A DNA stretch of 64,000 nt from Skermanella pratensis (GCF_008843145.1 NZ_CP030265.1:3210001-3274000), one strand, 5' to 3'; positions 30,703 through 39,770 are shown, counted from the stretch's first letter. Numbers and translations are program-made. The notes: a model not told the origin generated them from the letters alone.

Positions 30703-31935
30703 ATGCTGGACCATACCACGCATACCAAGGTAATTCACCAAAGTGCGGCGGCAAATACGATCAGACGCGCTACCGTTTCGGATATCCCGGCGCTTTTGGA
30801 GGTCGAATGCCGCTCCTTCGAGTCGGACCGCCTCACCCGACGCAACTTCAATTACCTCCTCAAGCGCGGTAACGCTGTCTGCCTGGTCGAAACCCATGCG
30901 GCCGCACCCGCGGCCGGCACGGCCGGCGAGGTATCGCCGCCGCCGCGCCGCATCGCGGGCTACGTGCTCCTGCTGTTCAACGCGGGAACCTCGCTCGCGC
31001 GGCTCTACTCGTTCGCGGTCGATCCGGATTTCCGTCGGCAGGGGGTTGCCCAAAGGCTGCTGGCGGAAGCCGAGCGCGAGGCGAAGGAGCACGAATGCGT
31101 CTATCTCCGGCTGGAGGTGCGGCGCGACAACGAGGCGGCCATAGGCCTCTACCGCCGCGCCGGTTACCGGGAATTCGGCATCTACCGCGATTATTACGCC
31201 GACCACATGGAAGCGCTGCGCCTGGAAAAGAGGTTGACCAACGCCACCGGGCCGCGCGGCATCCGGGTGCCCTATTATGAACAAACTTTGGATTTCACCT
31301 GTGGCCCGTCGGCCCTGATGATGGCGATGAAGGCCCTCGACCCCTCGCTCGACCTGAACAGGTCGCTGGAGCTTCGGATCTGGCGGGAATCCACCACCAT
31401 CTTCATGACGTCCGGACACGGCGGCTGCGGCCCCTATGGGTTGGCCCTGTCGGCTTGGCGGCGCGGTTTCGGCGTGGAACTGGTCCTCAACGACGACCGC
31501 GCGCTGTTCCTGGACAGCGTGCGCAGCGAGGAAAAGAAGGAGGTGCTCCGGCTCGTCCAGGAGGACATGCAGAAGGACATCGCGGAAACCGACATCGTGG
31601 TCGGCTACCGGAGCTTCGGCGCCGCCGAGCTGACCGATCTCGTGGCGTCGGGGGCAATCCCCGTGGTGCTGATCAGTTCCTACCGGATCTACCACGAGAA
31701 GTTTCCGCATTGGGTCGTTGTCGCCGGATGCGACGAACGGTTCTTCTATGTCCACGATCCCCTGGTCGAAACAGCCAAGCACACTAGCGACACGGATCGC
31801 GTGAACATGCCCATCCTCAAGAAGGACTTCGAGCGCATGGCCCGCTACGGCAAGGCCCAGCTCAAGGCCATGGTCGTCCTACGACCCCGCCGGCAAGGAC
31901 CCGGCCGGGGTCAAACCCGGCAGGATCAACACTGA
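30703..31935 (+). CDS. GNAT acetyltransferase / C39-like peptidase fusion protein
   Basis: This 410-residue two-domain protein begins with residues about 18-180, a RimI-like GNAT fold (IRRATVSDIPALLEVECRSF; VDPDFRRQGVAQRLL as the acetyl-CoA loop; RRDNEAAIGLYRRAGY). Residues about 188-395 form a C39-type papain-like peptidase: Cys200 in DFTCGPSALMMAMKAL, His336 in HWVVVAGCDE and Asp352 in VHDPLV are the likely triad. There is no signal peptide or membrane helix, so it acts in the cytoplasm. The stop (TGA) is directly followed by the ATG of the RimK-like ligase, so the two are coupled. The pair is known from comparative genomics of ATP-grasp amidoligases. The substrate and product are unknown, and no precursor peptide gene is visible next to it. 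Confidence 0.88.
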   Translation: MLDHTTHTKVIHQSAAANTIRRATVSDIPALLEVECRSFESDRLTRRNFNYLLKRGNAVCLVETHAAAPAAGTAGEVSPPPRRIAGYVLLLFNAGTSLARLYSFAVDPDFRRQGVAQRLLAEAEREAKEHECVYLRLEVRRDNEAAIGLYRRAGYREFGIYRDYYADHMEALRLEKRLTNATGPRGIRVPYYEQTLDFTCGPSALMMAMKALDPSLDLNRSLELRIWRESTTIFMTSGHGGCGPYGLALSAWRRGFGVELVLNDDRALFLDSVRSEEKKEVLRLVQEDMQKDIAETDIVVGYRSFGAAELTDLVASGAIPVVLISSYRIYHEKFPHWVVVAGCDERFFYVHDPLVETAKHTSDTDRVNMPILKKDFERMARYGKAQLKAMVVLRPRRQGPGRGQTRQDQH

Positions 31936-33420
31936 ATGTCGTCCCATCTGATCATCGTCGACAGGTCCTCCACCTTCAAGTTCGGTCGTACCGACCTAGA
32001 GATCATCACCACCAAGGACTACATCGCCAGACCCGAGGCGGTCCGGACGCGCACCCCGAAGATCGTCAACCTCAGCCGTGCCTACAGCTATCTGGGCGCC
32101 GGCTACTATTGCTCGCTGCTGGCGGAGGCCCGCACCCAGAAGGTCATCCCGACGGTCAAGACGATCCTCGACCTCAGCCAGAAGAGCATCTACCGCTACG
32201 CACTGCCGGAGTTGGAGGAACTCCTGCGCCGGCGCCTGAAGCGCATGGCGCAGCCGCCCGAGGCGTCGTTCACGCTCTACAGCTTCTTCGGCACCGCCGA
32301 CGACCGCCGGTTCCAGGATCTGACCCGGCGCGCCTTCGACGTGTTCCGGTGCCCCATGCTGAAGATCCAGATCCGCCTGAAGGACGACTGGCACATCCAT
32401 TCGCTCCAGCCCCTGTCGCTGGACGACCTGCGGCCCGACCAGGAGGACCATTTCCGCGCCTCGCTCGACGCCTATACCAAGGCGACCTGGCGCGAGCCGA
32501 CGGAGAAGGCGCCGCCCCGCTACACCATGGCCATGCTGCACAATCCCAAGGACGAGCTGCCGCCCAGCAGCGCCAAGACGCTGCAGAAATTCATCAAGGC
32601 CGGGGAGGCGCTGGGCATCGCCATCGAGCCGATCGAGAAGAAGGACTATCTGCGCCTCGCGGAATACGACGCGCTGTTCATCCGCGAGACAACGTCGCTG
32701 GACGACCACACCTACCGCTTCGCCAAGAAGGCGGAGAAGGAAGGCATGGCGGTGATCGACGACCCCAACTCGATCTTGCGATGCACCAACAAGGTCTACC
32801 TCGCCGAGCTGCTCCGGGCGAACAAGGTGCCGGCGCCGAAGACGATCATCGTCGACAAGGCGAAGGTCGCGACCATCGAGCAGGACATCCCCTACCCCAT
32901 CGTGCTGAAGATCCCGGACGGATCGTTCTCGCGCGGGGTCTACAAGGTGCAGAACCGGGGAGAACTGGAGGCGACCGCCGCCACCCTGTTCGAAGAGTCC
33001 GACGTCATCCTCGCCCAGGAGTTCATGTATACGGAGTTCGACTGGCGGGTCGGAGTGCTGAACCGGCAACCGATCTTCGTCTGCCAATACTTGATGGCGA
33101 AGAAGCATTGGCAGATCGTCAAGCATAATAGCGACGGCCGGTTCGAGCAGGGCTCTTTCAAGACCATGCTGGTGGACGAGGCGCCGAAGGCCGTCGTCGA
33201 GATCGCGGTGAAAGCTGCGGGCCTGATCGGCAACGGCCTCTACGGAGTTGATCTGAAGCAGAACGACCGCGGCATCTTCGTCATCGAGATCAATGACAAT
33301 CCCAACATTGATACGGGAGTCGAGGATCTCAGATTAAAAGATGAATTGTATAAAATTATTGTTCGTGAGTTCATAAGACGTTTGGATGGTCGGACAAACG
33401 GTGAAGCGGGACGCAGCTAG
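31936..33420 (+). CDS. RimK-like ATP-grasp ligase with RLAN domain
   Basis: The 494-residue protein has an N-terminal RLAN domain (about 1-200, LIIVDRSSTFKFGRTDLEII; LSRAYSYLGAGYYCSLLAEA). A RimK-type ATP-grasp domain follows (about 280-480) with VLKIPDGSFSRGVYKV as the ATP lysine and glycine-rich loop, DWRVGVLNRQPIFVCQYLMA, and the metal-binding end GIFVIEINDNPNID. RimK enzymes add amino acids, typically glutamate, to carboxyl groups. It starts immediately after the stop of the GNAT-peptidase gene, and the pair probably makes or modifies a peptide or protein tail. The last 90 bases are much less GC-rich than the rest. Specificity cannot be read from sequence. Confidence 0.9.
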   Translation: MSSHLIIVDRSSTFKFGRTDLEIITTKDYIARPEAVRTRTPKIVNLSRAYSYLGAGYYCSLLAEARTQKVIPTVKTILDLSQKSIYRYALPELEELLRRRLKRMAQPPEASFTLYSFFGTADDRRFQDLTRRAFDVFRCPMLKIQIRLKDDWHIHSLQPLSLDDLRPDQEDHFRASLDAYTKATWREPTEKAPPRYTMAMLHNPKDELPPSSAKTLQKFIKAGEALGIAIEPIEKKDYLRLAEYDALFIRETTSLDDHTYRFAKKAEKEGMAVIDDPNSILRCTNKVYLAELLRANKVPAPKTIIVDKAKVATIEQDIPYPIVLKIPDGSFSRGVYKVQNRGELEATAATLFEESDVILAQEFMYTEFDWRVGVLNRQPIFVCQYLMAKKHWQIVKHNSDGRFEQGSFKTMLVDEAPKAVVEIAVKAAGLIGNGLYGVDLKQNDRGIFVIEINDNPNIDTGVEDLRLKDELYKIIVREFIRRLDGRTNGEAGRS

Positions 33421-33880
33421 TCGATATACCGCTTATTTGCGCTTCCCCTTATAATTTCTTTGCTCGGCTCGGTTGGAACATTCGCAAACGGTCCACGTTG
33501 AAATCGCACCAACACCGGAGCAACCGGGCCGGCGCCAGGAATTGGGGCCACCGGGCACGCTCCGCAGCGACGAGGAATCGACAAGCCGATCGTGACCAGC
33601 ATGGACCGCTCATGAAATGAAGTTCTAGGACCGGATCCGCCAAGGCGCCGATATAGGCGTCGGATCCGGGGAGGGCCGGCTGCCACCGGCACTCCATGGC
33701 GAAGCTTTTCCCGAACCGCGGGACAAGTTCACCTCCGCCGACCAAGACCCGGTGAGGCACCGGGCGTTCCAGGACCTGCCAGTCCAGACCGCCAAGGACC
33801 AAACCCACTCCCGACCGCTCGAGGGCGCAGCACCAGACCCCGGGGCCGCCCTCTCAGAACAGAGACCATTGGAGCGTACT
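33421..33880. other. Long leader / intergenic region before the ECF sigma gene
   Basis: 460 bases contain no recognisable gene on either strand. The first 50 are AT-rich, the rest GC-rich. An EcfG-type promoter match is at 33475-33499, which would give a leader of about 370 bases, long enough for a small RNA or regulatory structure; none was identified. Confidence 0.45.
33475..33499 (+). promoter_or_regulatory. EcfG-type (general stress) promoter match
   Basis: GGAAC (33475-33479) and CGTT (33496-33499) are separated by 16 bases, an exact match to the alphaproteobacterial sigma-EcfG consensus GGAAC-N16/17-CGTT. It points towards the ECF sigma gene. Confidence 0.6.
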
Positions 33881-34354
33881 ATGGCTTACTCGTTCGACAT
33901 GGAACTAGTCAACTGCATTCCCAACCTGCAGCGCTATGCCTGTAAGCTGACCCGCGACGCTTCGAGCGCCGAAGACCTGACCCAGGATTGCCTGGCGCGC
34001 GCCCTGTCGCGGTCCCATCGCTTCGAACCCGGTACCAACATGCAGGCATGGCTGACGACCATGCTGAAGAACCTCCACTTCAACAACCTGCAGCGTGACA
34101 AGCACGTCACCAAGGTCGAGTTGTGGGATCATGCCATGTCCGTCGAGCCGGCCCAGCTCTCCCGCCTGGTGTTCCGCGATGTCGACCGGGCCTTCGACAG
34201 CCTGACGCCGTGCCAGCGGAAAGTCGTGCGGCTTGTCGCGATCGAGGGCCGCCCCTACCAGGAAGCGGCGGAGAAGCTGAACGTTTCCATCGGTACGATC
34301 CGGTCCCGCCTGTGCCGGGCGCGCGAACGGCTGAACACCCTTATGGCGGCCTGA
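33881..34354 (+). CDS. ECF RNA polymerase sigma factor
   Basis: The 157-residue sigma-70 family protein has region 2 at residues about 10-75 (LQRYACKLTRDASSAEDLTQD, then CLARAL; GTNMQAWLTTMLKN) and region 4 at about 95-150 (LTPCQRKVVRLVAIEGRPYQ, then EAAEKLNVSIGTIRSRLCRA). The frame is open upstream to 33752, but the ATG at 33881 has GGAG seven bases before it and begins at the normal ECF position. It resembles EcfG-related sigma factors of the alphaproteobacterial general stress response, and an EcfG-type promoter lies upstream. However, no NepR or PhyR is adjacent. The short anti-sigma-like gene 330 bases downstream is a more likely local partner. Confidence 0.88.
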   Translation: MAYSFDMELVNCIPNLQRYACKLTRDASSAEDLTQDCLARALSRSHRFEPGTNMQAWLTTMLKNLHFNNLQRDKHVTKVELWDHAMSVEPAQLSRLVFRDVDRAFDSLTPCQRKVVRLVAIEGRPYQEAAEKLNVSIGTIRSRLCRARERLNTLMAA

Positions 34355-34440
34355 CGGGGAGGCTGCCCGCACGCGCTGCGGCTCCTGCCGAACGCTGGAG
34401 GGGAGTGCCCGGAACAGGACTTCGCCGGGCATCTCCCGCC

Positions 34441-34465
34441 GGAACAAGGAGAGGGGAATTTTGTT
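34441..34465 (+). promoter_or_regulatory. Possible EcfG-type promoter before the anti-sigma-like gene
   Basis: GGAAC (34441-34445) and TGTT (34462-34465) are separated by 16 bases. The -10 lacks the consensus C. It lies about 220 bases before the anti-sigma-like gene in a 330-base region that otherwise holds no gene. Confidence 0.35.
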
Positions 34466-34685
34466 TAGGACCCGACGCCACGATTGTAGCCGGTTCAGCC
34501 GCTTTTTCATGCATACCGGGAGGTCGCGGTCCGCGAACGCCATTGCGGATACCCGGTTGTTTGTCGTAAATGGCATAGAAGTGCTTGACGGCCTCAATAG
34601 TGCTCATAGTCCATCAGGAGACCGCCTGCTTCGGTTTTTCCCGTTGCGGGGTGAACCGCCCCTAGTAGCGTCGGGATGCATACCA

Positions 34686-34919
34686 ATGAAGCGACTGACC
34701 ATGAGCGACATCAATGCCTATCTTGATGGCGCGCTGAGCGACGAGGAGAAACGGGAGGTGGAGTTGGTAATCAAAACCGACATCGAAGCCGCCGCCCTGC
34801 TCCAGCAGTATCGCCAACATGTTCAGGAACTTCACCGGATCTATGACGGCGTTCTCAATGAACCGGTTCCGGAGCGGATGCTCGACCTTCTCCGCCGGCG
34901 CAGGTCGGAAGGATCCTGA
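34686..34919 (+). CDS. Short soluble anti-sigma-like protein
   Basis: The 77-residue protein matches the N-terminal anti-sigma domain of FecR/RsiW-like regulators: MSDINAYLDGALSDEEKREV, followed by a helix with EAAALLQQYRQH and LNEPVPERMLDLL. In longer relatives this segment is followed by a membrane helix and sensor domain. Here the gene stops right after it, so the protein is soluble. There is no zinc-binding HxxxCxxC. It probably binds the upstream ECF sigma factor. Two in-frame starts (34686 and 34701) are possible; neither has a strong ribosome site. The open frame upstream to 34461 has no family match. Confidence 0.65.
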   Translation: MKRLTMSDINAYLDGALSDEEKREVELVIKTDIEAAALLQQYRQHVQELHRIYDGVLNEPVPERMLDLLRRRRSEGS

Positions 34920-35031
34920 CCCGCCGGTTGCGAAGATCCATCTCAAATCTTCGTTGCGCAAGCGGAACCCGCATCCGGGCGGGGCGTTCATATTCCTCGG
35001 TCGAACTTCCAGGAAAATCGGGCGCCTTTGA

Positions 35032-36509
35032 ATGCCGCTGCCGCCGAAGAAGAAAGAACGTCGTGAACTGATCGGACCCGTCCTGCACTTCCGGGGCGTG
35101 CAGGGTGAGCGATGGCGAGTCTCCGCCCTTTTCGTCCTGACGGGCGCCGCGGAGCCGCCGGACATGGTCGTCGACGGCGTGATGCTTCCGGCCCCGCCCC
35201 GACATGTCGCGTCGCTCGGGCAACGTCATGTCTGGCGGTGGGAATTCGCGGTCCCGAGGGGGCGGACGATACGCGTGCCGGCTATGGCTTCCGCGGCGGC
35301 GACCGCTCCTACATGACGGTTCCCGGGCTGTCCGGCAAGCCGCGGATCGCCTATACCGCCTGCAACGGGACCGAGGATGAATCTGTATTCAGCCAGCGGG
35401 ACATGCCGCGCAATGCGCGCTGGGGACACCTGAACGCCCGGCATCGCGCCCTGCCCTTCCACCTGCTCCTGCACGGCGGCGACCAGCTATATGCCGACGC
35501 CGTCTGGGACGACTGCCCTTCCCTGCGGCAGTGGAGTTCCCTGCCGGCCCGCGAGCAGTTGTCGGCGCCGTTCACGGCCGCCATGTCGGAGGAGGCCGAA
35601 AACTTCTACTTCGACCTCTACTGCCGCCAGTGGAGCCAGGCCGAGGCCGCCGCCCTGCTGTCTACGATCCCATCGGTCATGATGTGGGACGACCACGACA
35701 TCTTCGACGGCTGGGGCTCCCATCCCGACGACCGGCGCACCTGCCCCGTGTTCCGGGGTGTCTACGAGGCGGCGCGGCGCAGCTTCGCCCTCTTCCAGAT
35801 CGGCTGCGCGCCCGACGATCCGCCGGACTGCGTGTGGGGTGGCGAGCTTGGCACCTTCACCCAGGGGTTCCGCATCGGTGACATGGGAATCTTCGCACCC
35901 GACCTGCGCACCGAACGGACGCAGGCGCGCGTCATGTCCGAGGCGACGTGGGATGCCCTGCCCGGCTGGCTCGACCGGTTCGACGGGTGCGGCCACCTGA
36001 TCCTGATGTCGAGCGTTCCCATGATCTTCGCGAACCTGCACTCCGTCGAGAAGCTGATCAACTACCTGCCGGCGCAGGCCGCGATGGAAGACGACCTGCG
36101 CGACCAATGGCGCAGCTATGTCCACGAGAAGGAGTATATCCGTCTGGTTCGCCTGCTGGGGGACGTGGCGAGAGCCCGGAACTTGCGGATCACCGTGGTC
36201 TCCGGTGAAATACACCTGGGCGCCTGCGGCGTGATCCACGGCCCCGGCTTCGACCTGTGGCAGCTGACCTCCTCCGGGATCGTCCATCCCGCGCCGTCCA
36301 GGATGTATGCGGAAGTCCTGGAGCGGCTCAGCCGCGGGACGGAGACGATCGCCGACGGGACCACGCTGGAGATGGTGCCCTTTCCCGAGACCGGCCGCCG
36401 CTATATCAGGGCGCGGAACTGGCTGGCCCTCCACTTCGACGAGGCCGGGCGCCTGAACGCCCACTGGCAGGTCGAGGGCGAGAAGGAGCCGCTGATGCGG
36501 GTCGTCTAG
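35032..36509 (+). pseudogene. PhoD-like alkaline phosphatase family protein, one-base frameshift
   Basis: Together the frames encode about 492 residues of the PhoD-like phosphatase/phosphodiesterase family. The first frame (from 35032, directly after an in-frame stop) gives the N-terminal beta domain up to HVWRWEFAVP. The second (from about 35260) gives the metallophosphatase core: AYTACNGTEDE, LLLHGGDQLYADAVWDD, MMWDDHDIFDGWG, SVPMIF and VVSGEIHLGACG, with the metal-binding Asp/His residues intact. The frames join within GTCCCGAGGGGGC (35251-35263); one additional C or G restores a single reading frame. It ends on a CTAG shared with the converging methyltransferase gene. The substrate is unknown; PhoD relatives cleave phosphodiesters. 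Confidence 0.85.
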
Positions 36510-37906
36510 GCCGGCATCCGGGCAACCATCACAAGGCCCGGGACCGGCTGGCCCTTCTCCCAGCGCGGCACCGCCTCATCCAGGACGACGATATCGAGGC
36601 CGGCCTCGGCGGCCATGCGCCGGACATAGGCCGGGCTGTGGGCGAAGCGGCGCGACGGACCGAGCCCGAAGCCGTCGCCGTCGCACCGCTCCGTCGTCGC
36701 GCAGAACAGTCCGCCGGGCTTGAGGGCCAGGGCGGCGGCGGCCATGACCTCCGCCAAGTCTCCCACATAGACGAGCACGTCGGCCGCGACCACCAGATCC
36801 CAGCCCCGCGGGTTCCGCGCCATCACCGCGGTCATCTCGCCGACCTCAAGGTCGTCGTAGACACCGCGGCTTGCCGCCTTCTTCACCATGCGGGGCGCCA
36901 GGTCGGACCCGTGCAGCCGCGCGGCCAGCGGCCGGAAGGCGATGCCAGCCAGCCCCGTGCCGCATCCGACGTCCAGCACGCGGAGACCGGCGGCACCCGC
37001 GCCGAGCACCTGGTCGACCGCCGCACGCAGGGTCTGGGGCGCCCGGTACTTCAGGCGGATGGTCAGATCCTCGTCGAACCGCTCGGCATAGCGGTCGAAC
37101 AAGGCGCGGACATAGGCCTGCGACATGGTTTCGGTCGTATCGCCCTCGATCCGGCCGATCATGGCCTCGGCGCCATGGGGATCGGCGGGAGCGGCGGCGA
37201 GGCAGGCGCGGAGCGCCGCCAGCGCCTTGACACGCTCGCCCAGGTCCAGCCAGGCGCGGCCCAGCACGAACTGCCCGGCCGCGTGGTCGGGCCGCCGGCG
37301 CAGGACAGGCTGAAGGGTCTCCACCGCGGCGAGCGGGTCGCCGGATGCCACCAGGGCATCCGCCAGCTCGACCGCCGTCTCGTTGTCTCCGGCATCCAGG
37401 AAGAGCGCTTCGCGGAAGTGCTCGATCGCTTCGAGCGGCTGGCCGGCGCCGATCCGGAGACGGGCCAGGGCACGGTGCCCGGAGGCGCTGTCGGGCCTGC
37501 GCTCCAGCAGCTCATGCCACAGGCCGATGGCTTCCCCCGTTTGGCCGCACCGGGCCAGCATGTCGGACAGACCGGTACGCCAATCCATCCGCCAGGGCTC
37601 ATGCGACAAGGCGACGCGGAATCCGTCGGCGGCCTCGCGCCAGCGCTCGCCTTCAGCCAAAAGTTGCGCCAAGGCTCCCGATGCTTCTCCGCACGCAGGG
37701 TCGGCCGCGACGGCTTGCCGGAATGCCGCTTCGGCGGCGGCGTTGTCACCGGCGTCGCGCAGGGCATAACCCGATACGAGAGCAAATTCGGCGGGATTCA
37801 AGGGGCTTGCGGGATCGGCGAGGTCGGCCGTTTCGTCATCCGCCGGCCGGAGAAGCTGATCAGTCAAGATTGAGGGACCTGTGAAAGGCTGGCATCCTAT
37901 AGCCAA
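36506..37906 (-). CDS. TPR-repeat methyltransferase
   Basis: In this 466-residue protein, residues about 35-260 are tetratricopeptide repeats (AEFALVSGYALRDAGDNAAA, GHRALARLRIGAGQPLEAIE, QFVLGRAWLDLGERVKAL). Residues about 270-466 form a class I SAM methyltransferase with the SAM motif VLDVGCGTGLAG, then GSDLAPRMV and DLVVAADVLVYVGDL. Such TPR-methyltransferases are common in alphaproteobacteria; the substrate is unknown, although the TPR part suggests a protein or peptide partner. It converges on the PhoD-like gene and the two stop codons share CTAG. No signal peptide or membrane segment is visible. Confidence 0.88.
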   Translation of the reverse strand: MAIGCQPFTGPSILTDQLLRPADDETADLADPASPLNPAEFALVSGYALRDAGDNAAAEAAFRQAVAADPACGEASGALAQLLAEGERWREAADGFRVALSHEPWRMDWRTGLSDMLARCGQTGEAIGLWHELLERRPDSASGHRALARLRIGAGQPLEAIEHFREALFLDAGDNETAVELADALVASGDPLAAVETLQPVLRRRPDHAAGQFVLGRAWLDLGERVKALAALRACLAAAPADPHGAEAMIGRIEGDTTETMSQAYVRALFDRYAERFDEDLTIRLKYRAPQTLRAAVDQVLGAGAAGLRVLDVGCGTGLAGIAFRPLAARLHGSDLAPRMVKKAASRGVYDDLEVGEMTAVMARNPRGWDLVVAADVLVYVGDLAEVMAAAALALKPGGLFCATTERCDGDGFGLGPSRRFAHSPAYVRRMAAEAGLDIVVLDEAVPRWEKGQPVPGLVMVARMPA

Positions 37907-38198
37907 AGGGATATGGCAGACGCCGACCGAAGGGTCAATCCAGCTTTTTCTATACCTCTATTTCGACGGACACCGTCTTCGGTAGTAGCTGATCGGTTTC
38001 TCCCGTTTGGCGGGTTGGAGTTACATAGGAGTTGACGGTAGGAAGAATATCTGGGAAACATCCTTACGGATGCCGGGTGTGGCATCTGGAACTCAAGCGA
38101 GGAGGCGGTCGCCGTAACGGTATCGGCGGCCGGTGGTCAAATCCGTGCGTGCGCACGGTGCCAGCGCGCAAGCTGGTGCGACAAGGGGGATCAGAGCA

Positions 38199-38849
38199 AT
38201 GCAGGCACTTGGCCGGCGATCGAGCATCCGGTGCATGGGTCTTCTCGCCTTCACGGCGATCGGACTTGGCTTCATCCCCGTCGGAACTGCGCAGGCGGCA
38301 AGTTGCACGGAGCATGTCCTCGAGGCCGAGCAGGAACTCGGGATCCCCCGCGGCCTTCTGTTGTCCATCGCGCTGGTGGAGAGCGGGCAGGACGGCATCC
38401 CCCAGCCCTACGCCATGAACGTCAACGGCAAGGCGATCTATTCGGACACGGCCGCCGAAGCCAGGAACCACCTGCTGGACAGCCAGGGACGCGTCCGGCC
38501 CAATGCGACGGTCGGCTGCATGCAGCTCTCCGTGCAGCATCACCGGGCCAACTTCCGCCCGGTCGAACGCATCCTCGACCCTTCCGCCAATGTCTGGTAC
38601 GCCGCCCGCTACCTGAAGCGACTCCGCGCCGACTCCGGCAGCTGGAACGTCGCGGTCGCGCGCTACAACGGCGGCAGCCGCTCCCAGCAGCGGGACTATA
38701 CCTGCAAGATCCACCAGCACCTGGAAAGCCTGGATCTGGACAGCGCAGCGCTGCTGGAGGGCGCCAGGTGCGCCCGGCAGGGCGATCCCGCGATCGCTCC
38801 GGAGACGCGCAGGGCCTTCCGGCGCGCCCAGGTCGCCGCCGAGGGCTGA
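38199..38849 (+). CDS. Lytic transglycosylase-like protein
   Basis: The 216-residue secreted protein has a signal peptide with an RRSSIRC n-region, a hydrophobic core GLLAFTAIGLGF and likely cleavage after AQA (about residue 33). An SLT-type lysozyme fold follows. Catalytic glutamate is in SIALVESGQDG, the lysozyme-family substrate region in GCMQLSVQHH, and AVARYNGGS matches the AYNAG-like motif. It should cleave peptidoglycan glycan strands in the periplasm. The open frame extends to 38133, but the ATG at 38199 follows AGGGGG at good spacing and starts a proper signal peptide. It stands alone and is separated from rlmJ by 78 bases. Confidence 0.85.
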   Translation: MQALGRRSSIRCMGLLAFTAIGLGFIPVGTAQAASCTEHVLEAEQELGIPRGLLLSIALVESGQDGIPQPYAMNVNGKAIYSDTAAEARNHLLDSQGRVRPNATVGCMQLSVQHHRANFRPVERILDPSANVWYAARYLKRLRADSGSWNVAVARYNGGSRSQQRDYTCKIHQHLESLDLDSAALLEGARCARQGDPAIAPETRRAFRRAQVAAEG

Positions 38850-38927
38850 CCGGCAAGCGCCGAACCTGACGGTGGAACCTGCGGCGGGGCTGGTTTGGCG
38901 CGGGTTCAAGCGCTACATGATCCCGCC

Positions 38928-39770
38928 ATGAACTACCGCCACATCTATCACGCCGGCAGCTTCACCGACGTCATGAAGCATGCCGTCGTCGCCATGATCC
39001 TGAGCCGGCTCGGACTCAAGCAGACGCCTTATGCCGTCCTGGACACCCATGCCGGCATCGGCCGCTACGATCTCGCCTCGCCCCAGGCGGTCCGGACCGG
39101 GGAGCACCTCGGCGGGATCTCCCGGATCATGGCGGCCGGGGACTCGCTTCCCGAGGAACTGGCACCTTATCTGGAAGCCGTCCGAGACCTCAACGAGGCC
39201 GGCGCACCGCTACGTTGGTATCCCGGCTCGCCCCGGCTGGCGCGGATGCTGATGCGGCCCTCCGACCGCCTGCTGCTGGCCGAACTGCATTCCGAAGACG
39301 TCGAAACCCTTCGGCAGGAGTTCGCGCGCGACCGCAACACCTCCGTCCAGCACATGGACGGCTACCATGCCCTGAAGGCGCACCTGCCGCTGAAGGAGAG
39401 GCGCGGCATGGTCCTGATCGACCCGCCTTTCGAAACGCCGGACGAATTCGAGAAGATGGTCGCGGCGCTGGCGCTCGGCCATGGGCGGTGGCCGACCGGG
39501 ATCTATGCATTATGGTATCCGATCAAGGAGCGGCCGGCGGTCTGGCGCTTCCAGGAGGCGCTCGAGCGGACCGGCATCCGGAAGATCCTGGTCGCGGAAC
39601 TGACCGTCCACGAGGAGGATACCCACAAGCGCCTGAACGGATGCGGCATGATCGTCGTCAATCCCCCTTGGCAGCTGGACACGGCGCTGGAAGCGGTGCT
39701 CCCTGCCCTTCACAAGGTCCTGGGGGCGGAAGCCGGCGGCTCCCGGGTCGAGTGGCTGGTGCCCGAGTAG
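38928..39770 (+). CDS. rlmJ: 23S rRNA (adenine-2030-N6)-methyltransferase RlmJ
   Basis: The 280-residue enzyme begins with the family's MNYRHIYHAGSFTDVMKHAV and has the SAM-binding LDTHAGIGRYDL and the catalytic DPPF motif (VLIDPPFETPDEF), followed by GIYALWYPIKER. Length is normal. It methylates A2030 of 23S rRNA. The frame extends 33 bases further upstream, but the ATG at 38928 starts the conserved sequence. A hairpin that belongs to the converging phasin gene lies 25 bases beyond the stop. Confidence 0.95.
   Translation: MNYRHIYHAGSFTDVMKHAVVAMILSRLGLKQTPYAVLDTHAGIGRYDLASPQAVRTGEHLGGISRIMAAGDSLPEELAPYLEAVRDLNEAGAPLRWYPGSPRLARMLMRPSDRLLLAELHSEDVETLRQEFARDRNTSVQHMDGYHALKAHLPLKERRGMVLIDPPFETPDEFEKMVAALALGHGRWPTGIYALWYPIKERPAVWRFQEALERTGIRKILVAELTVHEEDTHKRLNGCGMIVVNPPWQLDTALEAVLPALHKVLGAEAGGSRVEWLVPE

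Noticed and set aside
38143-38158. CCGTGCG-TG-CGCACGG inverted repeat before the lytic transglycosylase gene
   Set aside because: A short stem in very GC-rich DNA with no U-tract or known operator match. Not specific enough to call.
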